A stretch of DNA of 64,000 nt. Source: Agarophyton chilense (lineage: Eukaryota > Rhodophyta > Florideophyceae > Gracilariales > Gracilariaceae). Location: NCBI GenBank assembly GCA_030374765.1, contig JARGXX010000013.1:186001-250000 (forward strand), given 5' to 3'. The notes under the pieces are model-generated. The model ran no database searches. It was not told the DNA's origin and saw only the letters and a program-made list of their open reading frames with translations. How positions within the stretch are numbered: the first letter of the stretch is position 1; each line of letters starts with the position of its first letter. This document shows, in pieces, positions 12,449 to 24,496 of this stretch. A program made the position numbers and the translations under genes.

Positions 12449-13819
12449 TTACTGCAATGAGTGCGTTCTGAATACTTCCCCTTCCATGCTCTGGTCCTCC
12501 TGTCCATTCGAACGGGCCCAGATATGCTGAATGAGGTCGTGCTTCCGAGAGAAGTGATCAACGCTACTGACGATTCTGGAGCAACGTGAAGCGACCATGG
12601 AAGACCAAGTCTGACGCGCGAATGCTTCGCTTAATTGTTCTCGAGTAACATCCAAAGACTCCCATTTGAAGCACTGACCGTAACTGAACATCGTGACCGC
12701 CTCATCATAGTGCATAAGACCGTTCATGCAGCTGTCGTACAAGTCTCTACGAGCCTCAACGACCATATTGTGTAGTATAATGCACCCCTTCATAACGAAT
12801 GCCATGTCATTTCGCTTCCACATTCTGCACGGCCTCTGCAGAATGTTGAAGCGAGCTACAAGGACGCCAAATGCGCGCTCTATATCCTTCCTGAACGCTT
12901 CTTGAGCCCTTGAGTAAGCACATTTTTGTGGGTTGGTTCCGTCCTTGATTGTTTTTGCAAAGATCGCCCAGTTTGGGTAGATGCCGTCTGCGAGATAGTA
13001 CAACATTGAACGCGTTGTGCCGTTTATCTTATACGGTAATGAAGGAGGGAACTCTCCCTCGCGTATTTTCTGCATAGTTGCTGATGTACCCAAGACGTTT
13101 AAGTCGTTACACGACCCGGGACTACCGAAATGTGCATGCCATATCCATAGATCGGCATCACAGATAGCTTCAAGGACGACTGTAGGCTTTTTTTCTTTTC
13201 CCTTTTACTGTCCAGCCCATGCGACTGGACAGTTTTTCCATTCCCAGTGCTGGCAATCTATACTACCAATGCAACCGGGGAACCCGCGTGCAGCATTGAT
13301 CTTCATGATACGTTTCAGGTCCTGCTCGGTCGGCTCGCGCATATACTCCGCACCAAACTGCTCGACAATCAAACGGCAGAACGCCTTTACAAAAAGTAGT
13401 ACAGAATCTTCTGACATTTGAAGATACTCATGTAGCGCATCTGCAGCGACTCCATATGCAAGCATGCGCAGTGCTGCGACGATACGCTGCAGTGGATGAA
13501 TTCCTCTTTTGCCCAGTCCGTCTTTCCTTCGCACAAATACTCCTTTGCCATCCAGTTGCTTGTAGACGCGGTCGAAGACGTCCCGTGGCATTCTGAACCG
13601 CCGCATAAATTTGTCTTCGCCATACTTTGCCGCGTCTTCCAAGTAGTAGCTCAAAAGGCGAGCTACTGCAGTGTCGAAGTCACGAGCGACGTTGGAACTC
13701 TTGCAGGCTCGAGACCCAGAGCGGCGGGGTAAATGTATTGTCTCTAGCCCGGGAAGTATACCGGTAGCAGCAAGGTACGACAGGGTGTCGTCCTCGCTGG
13801 ACTCGTCTGACTTCGCCAT
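12449..13819 (-). pseudogene. PIF/Harbinger DDE transposase, one premature stop
   Basis: A single frame of 457 codons runs from the ATG at 13819 to the stop at 12449, broken only by TAA at 13205-13207 (codon 205). It has the DDE_Tnp_4 / plant-transposon-protein layout. The first Asp is in GSIDCQHWEWKNCP (about residue 188), the second in SPGSCNDLNV (about 239), and the Glu in DIERAFGVLVARF (about 314), followed by GCIILHNMVVE. The stop falls between the first and second catalytic Asp, in a segment where the family usually continues without a gap, so the product would be dead unless the stop is read through. No frameshift is present. The gene ends 143 bases from the end of the convergent Myb-like gene. 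Confidence 0.9.
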
Positions 13820-13962
13820 GTCGCGCTCGATCCCTTTTCATTACGGGACGCGGTAGGGCTGAAATAATCTGCATGATTAAAAGGGGTTTACATGTCACTC
13901 TATCGGATAGAGCGCCCAATCAAAACGCCCGAAAAAGGCGAATAGATTCTATCTTTCCATTC

Positions 13963-13977
13963 GCGGTAGAGATGCTC
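13963..13977 (-). repeat. Right TIR of the Harbinger element
   Basis: Perfect reverse complement of the left TIR, followed directly by the TAA target duplication at 13978-13980. Confidence 0.95.
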
Positions 13978-14110
13978 TAAGAGGTTAATATGTTGCACAC
14001 TCTATGGAGATCATACACGTAGCAAATCAACTGTCCGTGATTTAAGAGAATCCTGCCAAAAGTTGAACAATCAACATTCCACTAACAAGGTCCAGAAAAT
14101 GAATCTTGTA

Positions 14111-15363
14111 AATTCTGTTTCAAAATCATATCCCTCATCCAGAATATTCTAATAATTGTCATTTTGGCTAAAGTAGAGTTTACGAAATCAATGTGACAAA
14201 AATATGAAGTAAAAACACCTTTTCAAAAACATAACCTTTCCAGCATTTTTAAAGCAAGTTTAGTAGTTTATTTCAGCTTTGGTACCCTGTATAACGCTTA
14301 TAAAGCGCTTTTAAATTGATTCTATGAAAAGATTTATGGCATTACTGTCAATATTTTCGCAGCATTCTTTGATAAAAATTTTCATATCAAAAACTTTATC
14401 AAATTTCTTTACTTGCCCATAAACCATTTGGTTCAACGTTTTCTGAATGTTTTCGATAGAATTGACTTCGAGAGAGCGCGCAGGCCATTGAATGACCGAC
14501 ATATTTAAAGTAATAAACCACTGATTGATTCATAGAATTAGACTCAAGCACAGCGGAATTATTTTGCTGATAAATGAATTCTTTTCCGTACACAAAGTAT
14601 GCAATCAGTAGCAAATAGTTTTCTAGAACTTCAAGATACTTCTAAAACCCCATAAAAATTTCAATGAAAACCATATCACTTGCTTATGTTTTAGAGATTC
14701 TGTGCCAAGAATTGTCTCCTTCTTCCTTCTTAGATCATTCCAATAAATTTTATAGAAATCTGGATCATCAAGGTTAATCTTTTTTTGTTGGAAAAGATAA
14801 AATTAGTCTAATTTTTTTCCAGCAGGCTTTTTCAGCACAACATTTCACACGATTGTTTTTGTGATGGTCTATAGAAAAGGTTTCCTGATTTTTGTGTATT
14901 TGGAAAACTTTTCACGGTAAACATCACGCCATTTAGTAGATCTTGTTAGAGGCAAATACAGGATTTTGACAATTTTACTGCAATATGAATGTTACGGTAC
15001 AGATCTTACTTATTTCTACGCTTAGAGGCTATGGATGATAATATAGGACGGCCATTTGAACGCATTTTTATTTATGTCGTAGGATTTTTTATGAGTTGCT
15101 GTTTGTTTTTGCCTGTGCTTGAGTTTTCGGGCTATATCTGCTGGAATCATACCCGACATACTAATTTTCATGATATTCAGCGGTTCAGAGCGTGTCAGAG
15201 GCGGGCCACAAGCCATAGGTCAGCTATTGATTGTAGAAAGAATATACTTTTGAAACAGTGTTTTGGACTGTGGTTTTTATTTGGTGTAAAATGTGCTTAA
15301 CAGTACATGAACTGCTCTTATTGGCGCAGTTTCTGTCAAGGGATATATTTTTTAAATGCCCTG
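14111..15363 (-). mobile_element. Tc1/mariner element, decayed copy, 1253 bp
   Basis: TA dinucleotides at 14109-14110 and 15364-15365 flank ends that match the better copy at 16689-17988. The left end reads AATTCTGTTTCAAAATCATA and the right end complements GCRTTT-type sequence. The element is inserted in dispersed-repeat copy A. Confidence 0.8.
14311..15216 (-). pseudogene. Tc1/mariner transposase remnant
   Basis: Minus-strand fragments match the transposase at 16845-17840 in order. The N-terminal helix-turn-helix region (starts MACGPPLTRSEPLNIM, with GMIPADIARKLK) lies at 15022-15216, the region around the second Asp near 14530-14614, and the C-terminus at 14311-14502. Multiple stops and frameshifts lie between them. 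In the tail, the SPDLNPIEN motif of the sister copy has become SLEVNSIEN, so the usual motif carrying the last acidic residue is damaged. It is plainly non-functional and older than the sister copy. Confidence 0.8.
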
Positions 15364-15570
15364 TACCACCTGGCTACAGAAACAGTTACCAATGTCTTTC
15401 TATAAGCGTTGCAAAAAATCTCCTTCGAAGGAAATTCAAATTGCTGGTGAATTTATATCTAATTCTATTTCTCCGTCACAAGGATCTACTCAGTATGAGT
15501 CCAGCTTGCGCCTCCGTTACGAGAAAAAGTTGCTTAACGTCTCTAGCTTCCGAGACAAGAAATAACGCGT

Positions 15571-16688
15571 TACCAAATTAGGGAGACGCAGGTAGTCGTC
15601 GCATAAATGGGTGATCCTAACATGTTGCGCACCAACTCTCCGATTCTTGCAACAAGCAACCATTTGAACTGTCCAACAGGATCCATAAAACTCTCTTTCG
15701 ATTTTCTGCTTTGTTTTTCAAATTGTCTTTGTGCTACAGTTATGAATTCTTTCTGCGCTACACCAATTTTCGGTCCTTCGTTTTCCGCACCTTCGATAAG
15801 CGGCTTTACTGCTGATCCTACACCGAGCCATTTATGTTACACCAGATTGTTTTCGTCCTAACCGCTTCCTACCGAGAACCCTTCCAACGAGGGTTCCTAT
15901 TTGCTAGACTTCGGTCTTCATGGGCAACATGCTGATGGTCTATTGGCTCAGAACTTTGACCTGACTGCACCTCCACAGGTTTATAATATATACGCCGCTG
16001 AGCGAAACTACGAACAATCGATGTAGTGGACGTCTAACTTTAGGAGGTGGATCTTTCGTGCGTCATTCGTCGTAGGCATTCCCGGGGTTGGAAGGCTAAT
16101 ATATTCCGCTCTACCTGGATCCACCAAAACTTTCGTCTGTCACTCGCCGTGATCAATCCCGTGGTAGACGGGCTAACATATATCCGCACTACCTGGTTCC
16201 ATTGGACTGTGGTTAACGACGAGTCCCTAACAAACTTTTATGATATTGATGGTATGCACCTTGGTGTGGTTCCTCGAGACACGGAACGATCACGCGATTT
16301 GCGCTTCTGCATCTTATTTGAACCTCATTCACTGTAACGAAAACGCGGTGAATCACTCGAGATAACTCGTAGCGAAATGGCACTTTTCGCGTACGAGCGA
16401 GTCCACCAGGTTTGTGGCGAGTAATAGGTTTCCCCGTAGTAACCGTTTCGACATCTTCCACTACCGAAATTACAGAGAGGTGGCATACGACAACTCTCTA
16501 TCCAATTATTCGGAAGATTTCGACCGCGGGGGTAGCTTGCAGATCAAAAGCGACATGCTCCTTTATAGCCCAAAAATGCTAAGGGCTCAGTTTTTGTACC
16601 TTCGTAAGTTTGGGTCGCAGTACAGCTTTGATCACAGATTTCAGTGCAAACGGGTGACCCGCTCTTGTAGGAGATATCTTTGCCGGTA
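15571..16688. other. No supported gene
   Basis: Short ORFs only. A 7-bp hairpin (GAACCCT with AGGGTTC) lies at 15876-15896. The minus strand at 16213-16461 and 16544-16688 is moderately open without a recognisable domain. Confidence 0.4.
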
Positions 16689-17988
16689 AAGTCTGTTTCA
16701 AAATCATATCCCTCGCGCAAAATTTCCAAAAATCGACGTTTTGGCTACAGTAAAACTAACAAAATCAGTGTGAAAAAATTTTCAAGTAAAAAAACTGTTT
16801 CAAAATCATAACCTTTTTTGCATCCTTTTTATTCTAACGCGAGTTCAGTAGTTTATTTTTGCTCCTCTAGCCTGTATAACACTTATACAACGCTTTGGCA
16901 TTGATTCTATAAAAGGATTGATAGCATTACAGTCAATCTTTTCCCAGCAATCTTTGATACAATTCTTCAGATCAAAAACTGTATCAAATTGCCTTCCTTG
17001 CCCATAAACCATTCGGGCCAACATTCCCCAAATGTTTTCGATAGGGTTGAGGTCAGGAGAGCGCGCAGGCCATTCCATAACCGACATATTTAGACTATTG
17101 AACCATTGTTTCATAGAATTAGACTTATGCACAGGTGCATTATCTTGCTGAAAAATGAATTCTTCTCCGTGCATACAGTATGAAAAAGGTAAAAGATAGT
17201 TGTCTAGAACCTCAGCATACTTCTCAGAGTTCATTGTATTTTCAGCAAAAGCCATATCAGTTGCTCCTTTCGTGGAGATTCCAGCCCAAACCATTACTGC
17301 TGCGCCTCCTGAATGCCTAGTGACAAATTTCTTCTTTTCTTTTCATAGATCATGCCCATAAAATTTAAAGCAATCTGGACCATCAAGGTTAAACTTTTTT
17401 TCGTCGGAAAAGATAACATTATTCCATTCCGTTTTCCAATTAGTTTTTTGAGCACACCATTAAACTCGATTTTTCTCGTGAATATCTTTTAAAACAAAAG
17501 TTTTCCTCATTTTTGTGTACTTGAACAAATTTTGATGGTTGACTTTAAGCCAAATTGTAGATTGTGATAGAAGCAAATTTAGATTTTCGACAATTTCCCC
17601 GCAAGATGAAGTATTGCGGCATAGTTTTTGCTTAATTCCACGCTTATTGGCCGGGGATAGTGACGTAGGACGGCCGGTTGAACGCTTTTTTCCGTATGTA
17701 GCGGAGTTTTTGATGAAGTTGCTGATTGTTTTTGGGCTGCGCTTGAGTTTTCGGGCTATGTCTGCTGGAATCATACCCTGACCTACTAATTCCATGATTT
17801 CCAGCTGTTCAGAGCGTGTCAGAGGTGCACCACGAGCCATAATTGAGCGAATGATTGTATAAAGGATATACTTTTGAAACAGTGTTATTGACTTAGTGGT
17901 TTTTATTTGTTGTGAAATGTGCTCTACAGTACGTGAAATGCCTTTTTGGCGCAGTTTTTGTAAAGGGATATGTTTTTGAAACGCACTG
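16689..17988 (-). mobile_element. Tc1/mariner element with IR/DR ends, 1300 bp
   Basis: The element is flanked by TA at 16687-16688 and 17989-17990. Outer repeats begin AAGTCTGTTTCAAAATCATA on the left and, inverted, CAGTGCGTTTCAAAAACATA on the right. A second, inner copy of the same motif occurs about 104 bases inside each end (about 16793-16819 and, inverted, about 17858-17885). Two direct repeats within each inverted end is the IR/DR arrangement known from Sleeping Beauty-like Tc1 elements. The transposase is encoded on the minus strand. Confidence 0.88.
16845..17840 (-). pseudogene. Tc1/mariner transposase, two nonsense codons
   Basis: One frame from the ATG at 17840 to the stop at 16845, about 330 codons and close to the family norm, is broken by a TAA at 17460-17462 and a TGA near 17345-17350 without any frameshift. 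The N-terminus is a paired helix-turn-helix (LTRSEQLEIMELVGQGMIPA), followed by a GRPTS AT-hook-like linker. The catalytic triad is visible: Asp in VIFSDEKKFNLDG, Asp in FQQDNAPVHKS, and Glu in SPDLNPIENIWGML. The family excises and inserts at TA sites. Two stops make this copy dead, but it is much fresher than the copy at 14111-15363. Confidence 0.9.
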
Positions 17989-17990
17989 TA

Positions 17991-20461
17991 CAGTGTGCGT
18001 TAAGATCTTTAAGAACTTCGAAAGTTGGCTCGCTTTCTTATCCTAAGTCATAGTGAAGAGTCATACGAAGCCATTTGATTTTCAATAGAATTTCTCACAA
18101 AAGAGTATATGGACGTGATTTTTGCGCTTGCCTACGTGCTCAGTAGAGATCCAGAGCTAGATCGGGTCGCGGGAGCTGTACTTTAGAGCGAATTGCAGCA
18201 CTATATGCACATGAGTCTAAATGGACAGAAAGGTTTTCATCTATGTCATCATCTCTGACAAGGTTTCGATGTTTTCCGGCGGCTTTCCGGTTCACGAGTT
18301 CGGATATCTGAGACCTGAAAGAGATTGATTCATTTGATGGAGTTGATGAAATTGAAGAATATGACTTGAATGACCTTGACCCTGTAAGGCAAAGCTCTCT
18401 GCAGAAGGTAATGATTTCGTGACCTTCTGTAATCGCTATAACGCAACATGAAGGGTGCAGTTGCGCCTCGAAATGTAGAGCTGGAAAACGAGGCCGGTAG
18501 GGTCTGAAATGCAACTGGCTGTGACCTACCGGATCTAAAACGTTGGAACGATCTTCTTGGTATGCAAATGGAACTGAGAAAGTTTCTCAAGCACCTTTTG
18601 GACTACTACAATTATAAAGGTTGAGAAATCAGCGATGCTGTCGAGGGTGCGGGAGAGAAGGAGAATACAGTCACAACGATGTGGCCTCGAAAAAATTGTA
18701 CCACGGTCTTCTCAGCAACACTCTCAGTCATTAGAACTTCTATATGGAATATACCGGACAGCAAAAAAGATTTTTCCGTCGGCCAGGGCTAGTTTGCCGT
18801 TGTTTGATTCGGAATTCAGATTAGCCTATAAGCAGATAGAATATCCCATCTCCAGTACCGTGGTACGGTCGTCTGCCTCAAGGTGAACGTAAACCTGGAC
18901 ACTTCCGCCATATCCCCCACACCCCTTAACATTTGCTTAGAACTGTCAAGCCATGAGGCAAACTTCTCGAGCAATATCGCGATAACTGCGAGCGCAATAG
19001 TCGTTTTAATTGTCTTTCTTCTTGAGTGGGCGTTTTCTCGAACCAGATCCTCCGATCAAGTGCCCGGTTTCATCATCTTTATTTCTCAAGCGACTTCTTT
19101 AGTTGAAAGGAGAGACGCAAGTACGTTTCGGCATCTTTCAGGCATTCTTTAACATCGGCTAAAATGGTCATGGCTTTGACAGTTTCTACAATAGAGTCCG
19201 GTACGCAGACACCAGCGGCTTTCACGTCCGCGAGAATAACTGCGTTTCTGAGTTTCATAATATTCGTATACCTCTTATCGAGATCATTAATATGCTATGG
19301 TATAATCCAGTCTCCAAACACATCACGATAGCCTACCGCCACACTCCCACTACGATCAAAAGAACAATTCATACCTAGGTCTGCGTGTGACTGGAATTGA
19401 AACCACTGAGAGGATTCATTGGAGTATTCTGGTAAGCTTTTGCAAGCTGATTGAGTTCTCAAAGCACTTTGGCGGCTGGCTGCAGTTCAGAAGCCACTGA
19501 CTTAAGGACGAAGTGATGTAATCTTTCCTGTACATTGCGATGAAAAGTATGTAAAGGTTGTCCATATACATTTAAAACCAAAAAAACCACTTCGCTTCTT
19601 GATCTCCATAGCAAGAAAGCGTAGCACATCTGCGAAACGAGATTTTTCCTGTGAAACATGGAGATCTATCCATTTTGTCTCTTCCTGGATCTATAGTTCT
19701 GTCGGAGCTTTGTAGTCCAAACCAAAATGATTCTGATGCAGGTCGGAAATATCGGAGGTGAAAATCCGTGTGTCTTTCTCTAAGTCTTCTTTAGAAGCTA
19801 TTAGTCCTTCAGCAATTGGTTCACCTGCTGGAACTCTGGATGCCATCTCTGGTTCCGGGACATCGTCTTCATACTCATCAAACTTATCACTGTCGCGGTC
19901 TTAAATTCTACGAAGAGGACGCTTCACGTCTTAAGCATCTTGATGAATACAAAAGTCAACATCGTCTTCATATCCATCACCGCCACGGTTGCGATTGGGT
20001 CTGCACTACTTTTCGACGCCCTTGTACTGCGTCATCTTATAACCAAACTCAGCGTTTCCGATTCTTCTGCGCAACTTGTTACATTTGAACAAATAACACA
20101 CAGAAGCAAAACTTTTTGTGCACGTGGCGCTGTCCTCGTGAATGCAAGCACCGAACGTACAAAAACCAATCGACACTTCTCGCTTGCGTTCTCGCCCTTC
20201 AGCATCAGCAATGTACTCATCGATTTAATAACCCTTTATACAACTTCACCAACCAACAATCTCTCAATAGAAACCAGCAACTGGCTTTCCACCGCACCAA
20301 ATTTGCCGCTGCTGGCTCGCTTCCTCTTAATTTCTGTGTCGCAAATTCATTGGGGGTAACAAAAGCTCAAAATTATACTTTCAGGAGCATAAATGTCTGT
20401 ACAATTCCCCGACTTGGAGAAGGAACTCTTTCTGTAAGAGCTGTCTGTCGAAATTGACAGA
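17991..20461. other. No supported gene
   Basis: Minus-strand ORFs at 18140-18514 and 18330-18590 are Ser-rich and overlap in two frames. They could be a decayed gene, but I recognise no domain. Downstream of the subtilase-like fragment (19.8-20.4 kb, minus) the frame is repeatedly broken and may hold its lost C-terminal half. No nucleophile Ser motif was seen. Confidence 0.4.
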
Positions 20462-21076
20462 TTAACCTACCGTCAGCACATTTTCCGGAGATGCTAGATA
20501 AGTTCTGTATGCAACCCTGCCTTCGTCTCCGGTAGACCCCAACAGTGGTATCCCTCTTCTTCGCACATTACTTACCATGGATTTGAGAGCGTTTAAAGCT
20601 TTCTTGGTGTTCAAGGACATGAAAATTACCCCATTTGGCCCTGTTCTGATCCAATGATATACCATTCCATCCAATACGTTTATAATTGACGACTTCATTG
20701 CTGTTCGATTGTATCCAAATGCCCTCAGCGAAATGAATCTCGCCTTCTTTTCGACACCATACCTCTTTTCAGCAATTAACCCGAACATGTGAGTTGCGGG
20801 ACCAATGCAATCCATGTGCACGTCAACACGATTGTTCACATAGCAATACCCTGCTTTTGCTCGCTCTTAACACCCCTCATGCGTCAATCGAACGCCAGAG
20901 TCGATAAGGTATATCCCTGTTCCGTGCTTAAAGTCCCCAAGGTCAAAACTGTTGTCCAGAGGTAGATTTGGTTGATCTATACGGTCAAGACCCCATGGTA
21001 CCACTTTTGAGGGGGGTCTCATCGTTACAGTGACTGTTAAACTGTAGGTGCCCTTCGAATCATCACTGGCAGTCAC
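20462..21076 (-). pseudogene. Subtilase (peptidase S8, proteinase K-like) remnant
   Basis: Two pieces in one frame (21076-20867 and 20839-20462) are separated by an in-frame TAA at 20867-20869. The first contains VPWGLDRIDQPNLPLDNSF and the strand with the catalytic Asp (GIYLIDSGVRLTH), as in proteinase K-type subtilases. The second aligns with the His region. The family GHGTH is here GPATH, so the catalytic His is replaced by Pro, followed by YGVEKKARFISLRAFGYN and an FMSLN strand. The GTSMA serine segment was not found downstream. Upstream, 21077-21965 has further broken minus-strand frames, including a hydrophobic stretch that may be the old signal peptide. Stop plus loss of His make this a dead protease. 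Confidence 0.7.
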
Positions 21077-24000
21077 AACAATTTAACATACTTCACTGTG
21101 CAAATAGCTGATAAGAATGCTTTATCTCTTCCGGTTAAACATTGGATGTCGTTGGCGCTTTCATGTACCACACGGAGAGAGCTCCGATATCGTAACCGTC
21201 ATTGTCGACAGTGAAGTCATCTTTTTGATAGTTGTCTTCGTAGTATTCCTCCTCTGCACTAGAATCCTCGAACTTTTGCTCCCCACGCTCTTCGGCTTTT
21301 GATTTGTCTTCTAACAGGCCTTCGTTGTCGGAAATGATTCAAGGTCCGCCACGCCAGATAAGGCCTTGGAAACTCGATATGTTGTATGTATGTGCCTTGG
21401 AATGATGACAAAGGCTCGGTAGATCGCTGAAGTAATATCTATGGACTGCAACAAGACAAATAAGTAAAACATGGGGCACCACGTTTAGCCAATATATGGA
21501 GTAGAAAGAATTGGGTTTTTCGGTTGAGCTCTGTAAGGCTGCTTTCTTGGCTTGTGTAGCCAGTCGGTGTTGTTCGTATGTCTTTGTACGGACTGTACGA
21601 CTGTGCCTATATGTTGACGTTGTTGTTTTTTCTCCCGGCAGTTTAGACCATCAAACAGCATGTCTTTAAACTTTCTTCTCGCAAAAACCCCTCTATGCTC
21701 ACAAATTACAATAATCACTAAAGCTCGGTGCCTCATACTCAAAAAAGCTGCTCCCTTGGAAACCTTTATCCATGCAGGTCTTGAAGTTTAGCAGCAATGC
21801 TGACGCAATGCAAAGCAGCGCAACAGGAAAGCGACGCACGCAAAAAATACGCAAAATGTCGTTCTGCACCCACACTTGCTTTAAATCTTTGTAATTCCAC
21901 TCCACAGACATTCGTAGTGCATTCACCAAAGCATCACACGCGCGAGCTGGACATCTAAAGTGCATGTACTTTCAAATGCAGTGTGCAACCAAGGTCCTTA
22001 AATATATGCCGGATCGGCAAAGAGACATTATCGCACTCCACCCTACTTCATACGTTCTACAATGGTTTCAAGTCAGCTTTTTCTCAACAGTGTGAAATCG
22101 TGTCTTCTTCTTAATTCAGGACTAATAAGATGAAATATCACACCAGTAGGTGTAGTTTTGATCCAATACATCAAACAATGTTTCGAGTGTGACTAGAGTA
22201 ACATGCTCTTTGTTTGCTTTTCATTCCAGCAGGGTGACATAATAAAAGGGGTAGGACGAACAACACTTGGTGGTGCTACAAACAATAAGTTTACTACGCG
22301 GCGGTAGTTCTCGGCTGAGGCTCCCTTCTTTCGCTGCTGTGCTCGCAGACCATACGACTTAGGAAGATTGTAGACCGCAGATAACCAGGCATATCTAACT
22401 ATGGCAACATCTGTGAAACACTACAGAACAAATCTATCCGGCGTGTAGGCTATTCGGGTTGCTTACGATCATTATCGATACAGTATATTATACCATTGAA
22501 GATGCATTATGGATACAGTATATTATACCCTAAAAGATGCGCATCGGTTTTTGCAACCTTTCACACAGGACCTTACACAAACATATCCTGATGTTAGTGC
22601 AATCGAGAAAAACTGCAAAAGTATCTAGCAAACTTCCCCGTCGTAAAATTGCTGCTGGATAGATAAATGCACGGTCCGCCAGCTGCTGATATTGTAAGTG
22701 TGTAATGAGTTTACCTTTCAATGCCAAAATCCGCTCGAATGCCTTCCAAAAGATCCCCCATATGTGATTATATCGTATTCCAAAAACTGTTTCCATATAA
22801 TACCATTTATACGCAGATGATGAACGTTTTAGAACGACACAGCATGCCATAACAAAGTCACAGAGGTACAGATTGAGAATAGTGCCAGTAATGCTCCACC
22901 CAACAGCGCCAGAAACACACCCAATATCGTTTCGACCAACTTGGAAATCATAAAGGAATTGCTGATCAGAGAATATGTTGAGGTGAAATGTGGTATGGGG
23001 GATGCGCAGTGCTCTCAGTTCAAAAAGTTTGCCACATTGCGTTGAGCTTCATAGAGACGGTTCCAAAGCGTTCACACTACTGACGATTCGGCTTCAACGC
23101 TTTGAGCAACTAGGAACAAAGTATGTCGGCGTCGAATATGGACCCGAGCGCGTCCAATTGCATAATTATCTTGACGAACCATTGATCGTTCACATTGAAA
23201 GGAATCGTTTTTGTTCCATGTTTCCCAGACTTGGGACAGAAAGATAGAACTAGATGCGAATAGTTGCAAGCCGTAAGTTGGTTTGCGTAAGGCGCAAGAC
23301 TCATAATTCTCTTGTAAAATACCGTATTGTAAGTGTGGAGCGTGGCTCCGAAATTTCACACGAGAATTGGTTCGGCGCAAACCATCTAATGGCCATAATT
23401 TATGGATGCTTTTAGTAGGACAATGTAAGGGTGGCCCAGGTATTGGAATCGGCATTGTAAAAAGTACAGAGGAGTGGAGGTATGGTTCCAGATACTTTCT
23501 AGGTATTTTCTGAAATCTCCACGGTATGGTACAGCTTATAATATAGGCGATGGTGGTCGCAGCATTGCCACGACTAAAAAAAGCCTACCCCGCTCACGAT
23601 CTTGATTACTTTCACTTGCGCAACGACTTCAGATCTTCTTGAAACGAGTCCGAGTTACTATGATATAGATATCCGCCCGGCTTCTTTTACGACATTGTCG
23701 CGAGTAAAATTCACCTAAACTTTGGGTTGTTTCTGTGTGTTTCTATGGTTTTGCGTACTCAAGCTTTTCTCCGTCCCAATCTTGGGATTTTTCTTCGTTC
23801 TCGTGTCTTTAGTTTTTCTGTTCCTTTTTTCCAGCTTATCTTGGGTTTTTATTTGGATATGCTCTCTTTTCCACTTTCTCTTTTGAATATTCCGCTTCTG
23901 ATCTCATTTGACCATCATTACTCGATCCTCCACTATTGTTTCAGTTCTTTTCTATCCGTTTACCTCTCTGGGATTCCCGACACCTTCGTCGGTTTTAAAC

Positions 24001-24496
24001 CCTCCATGAAGTGGGTACATAGAGCTCTCTAATTGCTGCTCCTTCTAATAGGAAGCGAGGATCGAGACAGCCTCGGCGTCTCTTCCCATTTCTGGTATCG
24101 CACGACGTAGGGTATCCCCACTTAGAAGAACTGTTTCCTTTTCTTTCTCTGGCGTCTGCCGAATTGGTCCAACTATTCAACTGGTCTTTCGAATTGCTTG
24201 CTTGTGTTCGACTTAGGAAATTTGGGTCACCATCGGTGGTTTGTATAGTTGTTGTACTTTTCCGTAACGGATATATTTTGTTTTGTTTTTGTTCTTTGTT
24301 GGAATTGCTTCATTGGATGCATCGTAACGACATTGTCGTACCGACCATTTTGTGGGTATAACCGACCCTTCCAAAGGTTCTAGAACGAGCTCAAACCATT
24401 CGAAAGGTGATTTATGCCCCCATATATCGGGTAAAACATAAGTCGATATCGATGAGACCGTTCCTGTTCGTCGCAAGGAAACATAGGTTTTCCAGA
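21077..24496. other. No supported gene
   Basis: 21485-21965 (minus) may be the broken N-terminal part of the subtilase pseudogene, with a hydrophobic segment VALLCIASALLL near 21.8 kb. 22.5-24.4 kb contains short ORFs on both strands and one 35-bp tandem duplication, with no recognisable domain. Confidence 0.4.
22471..22546. repeat. Two tandem copies of a 35-bp unit
   Basis: GATACAGTATATTATACC begins at 22477 and again at 22512, each copy followed by a similar GATGC-containing tail and preceded by ATTATC or ATTATG. Each unit contains the self-complementary GTATATTATAC-like core. Confidence 0.6.

Larger units (their letters stand above)
11057..13977. mobile_element. PIF/Harbinger DNA transposon, 2921 bp, nearly complete
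   Basis: Perfect 15-bp terminal inverted repeats GAGCATCTCTACCGC bound the element (11057-11071 and 13963-13977). It is flanked by TAA at 11054-11056 and 13978-13980, the TWA-type 3-bp target duplication expected of PIF/Harbinger. Inside are the two genes this superfamily requires, arranged tail to tail: a Myb-like protein on plus and a DDE transposase on minus. Both ends, the duplication and both genes are present, so it looks recently active. Only one nonsense codon in the transposase marks it as inactive. Confidence 0.95.
10960..15570 (+). repeat. Dispersed repeat, copy A, split by two DNA transposons
   Basis: If the Harbinger element (11057-13977) and the Tc1 element (14111-15363) are removed, the remaining pieces 10960-11056, 13978-14110 and 15364-15570 align in order with the reverse complement of about 47590-48000. 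Shared blocks include CATACACG followed by GGCAAA or AGCAAA, CATTCYACTAACAA, and CCACCTGGCTACAG with AGTTACCAATG. The match runs across both insertion points, each with one copy of the target duplication removed. Outer limits are uncertain. Both copies show weak shared protein reading, but the coding frame is unclear. Confidence 0.65.
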
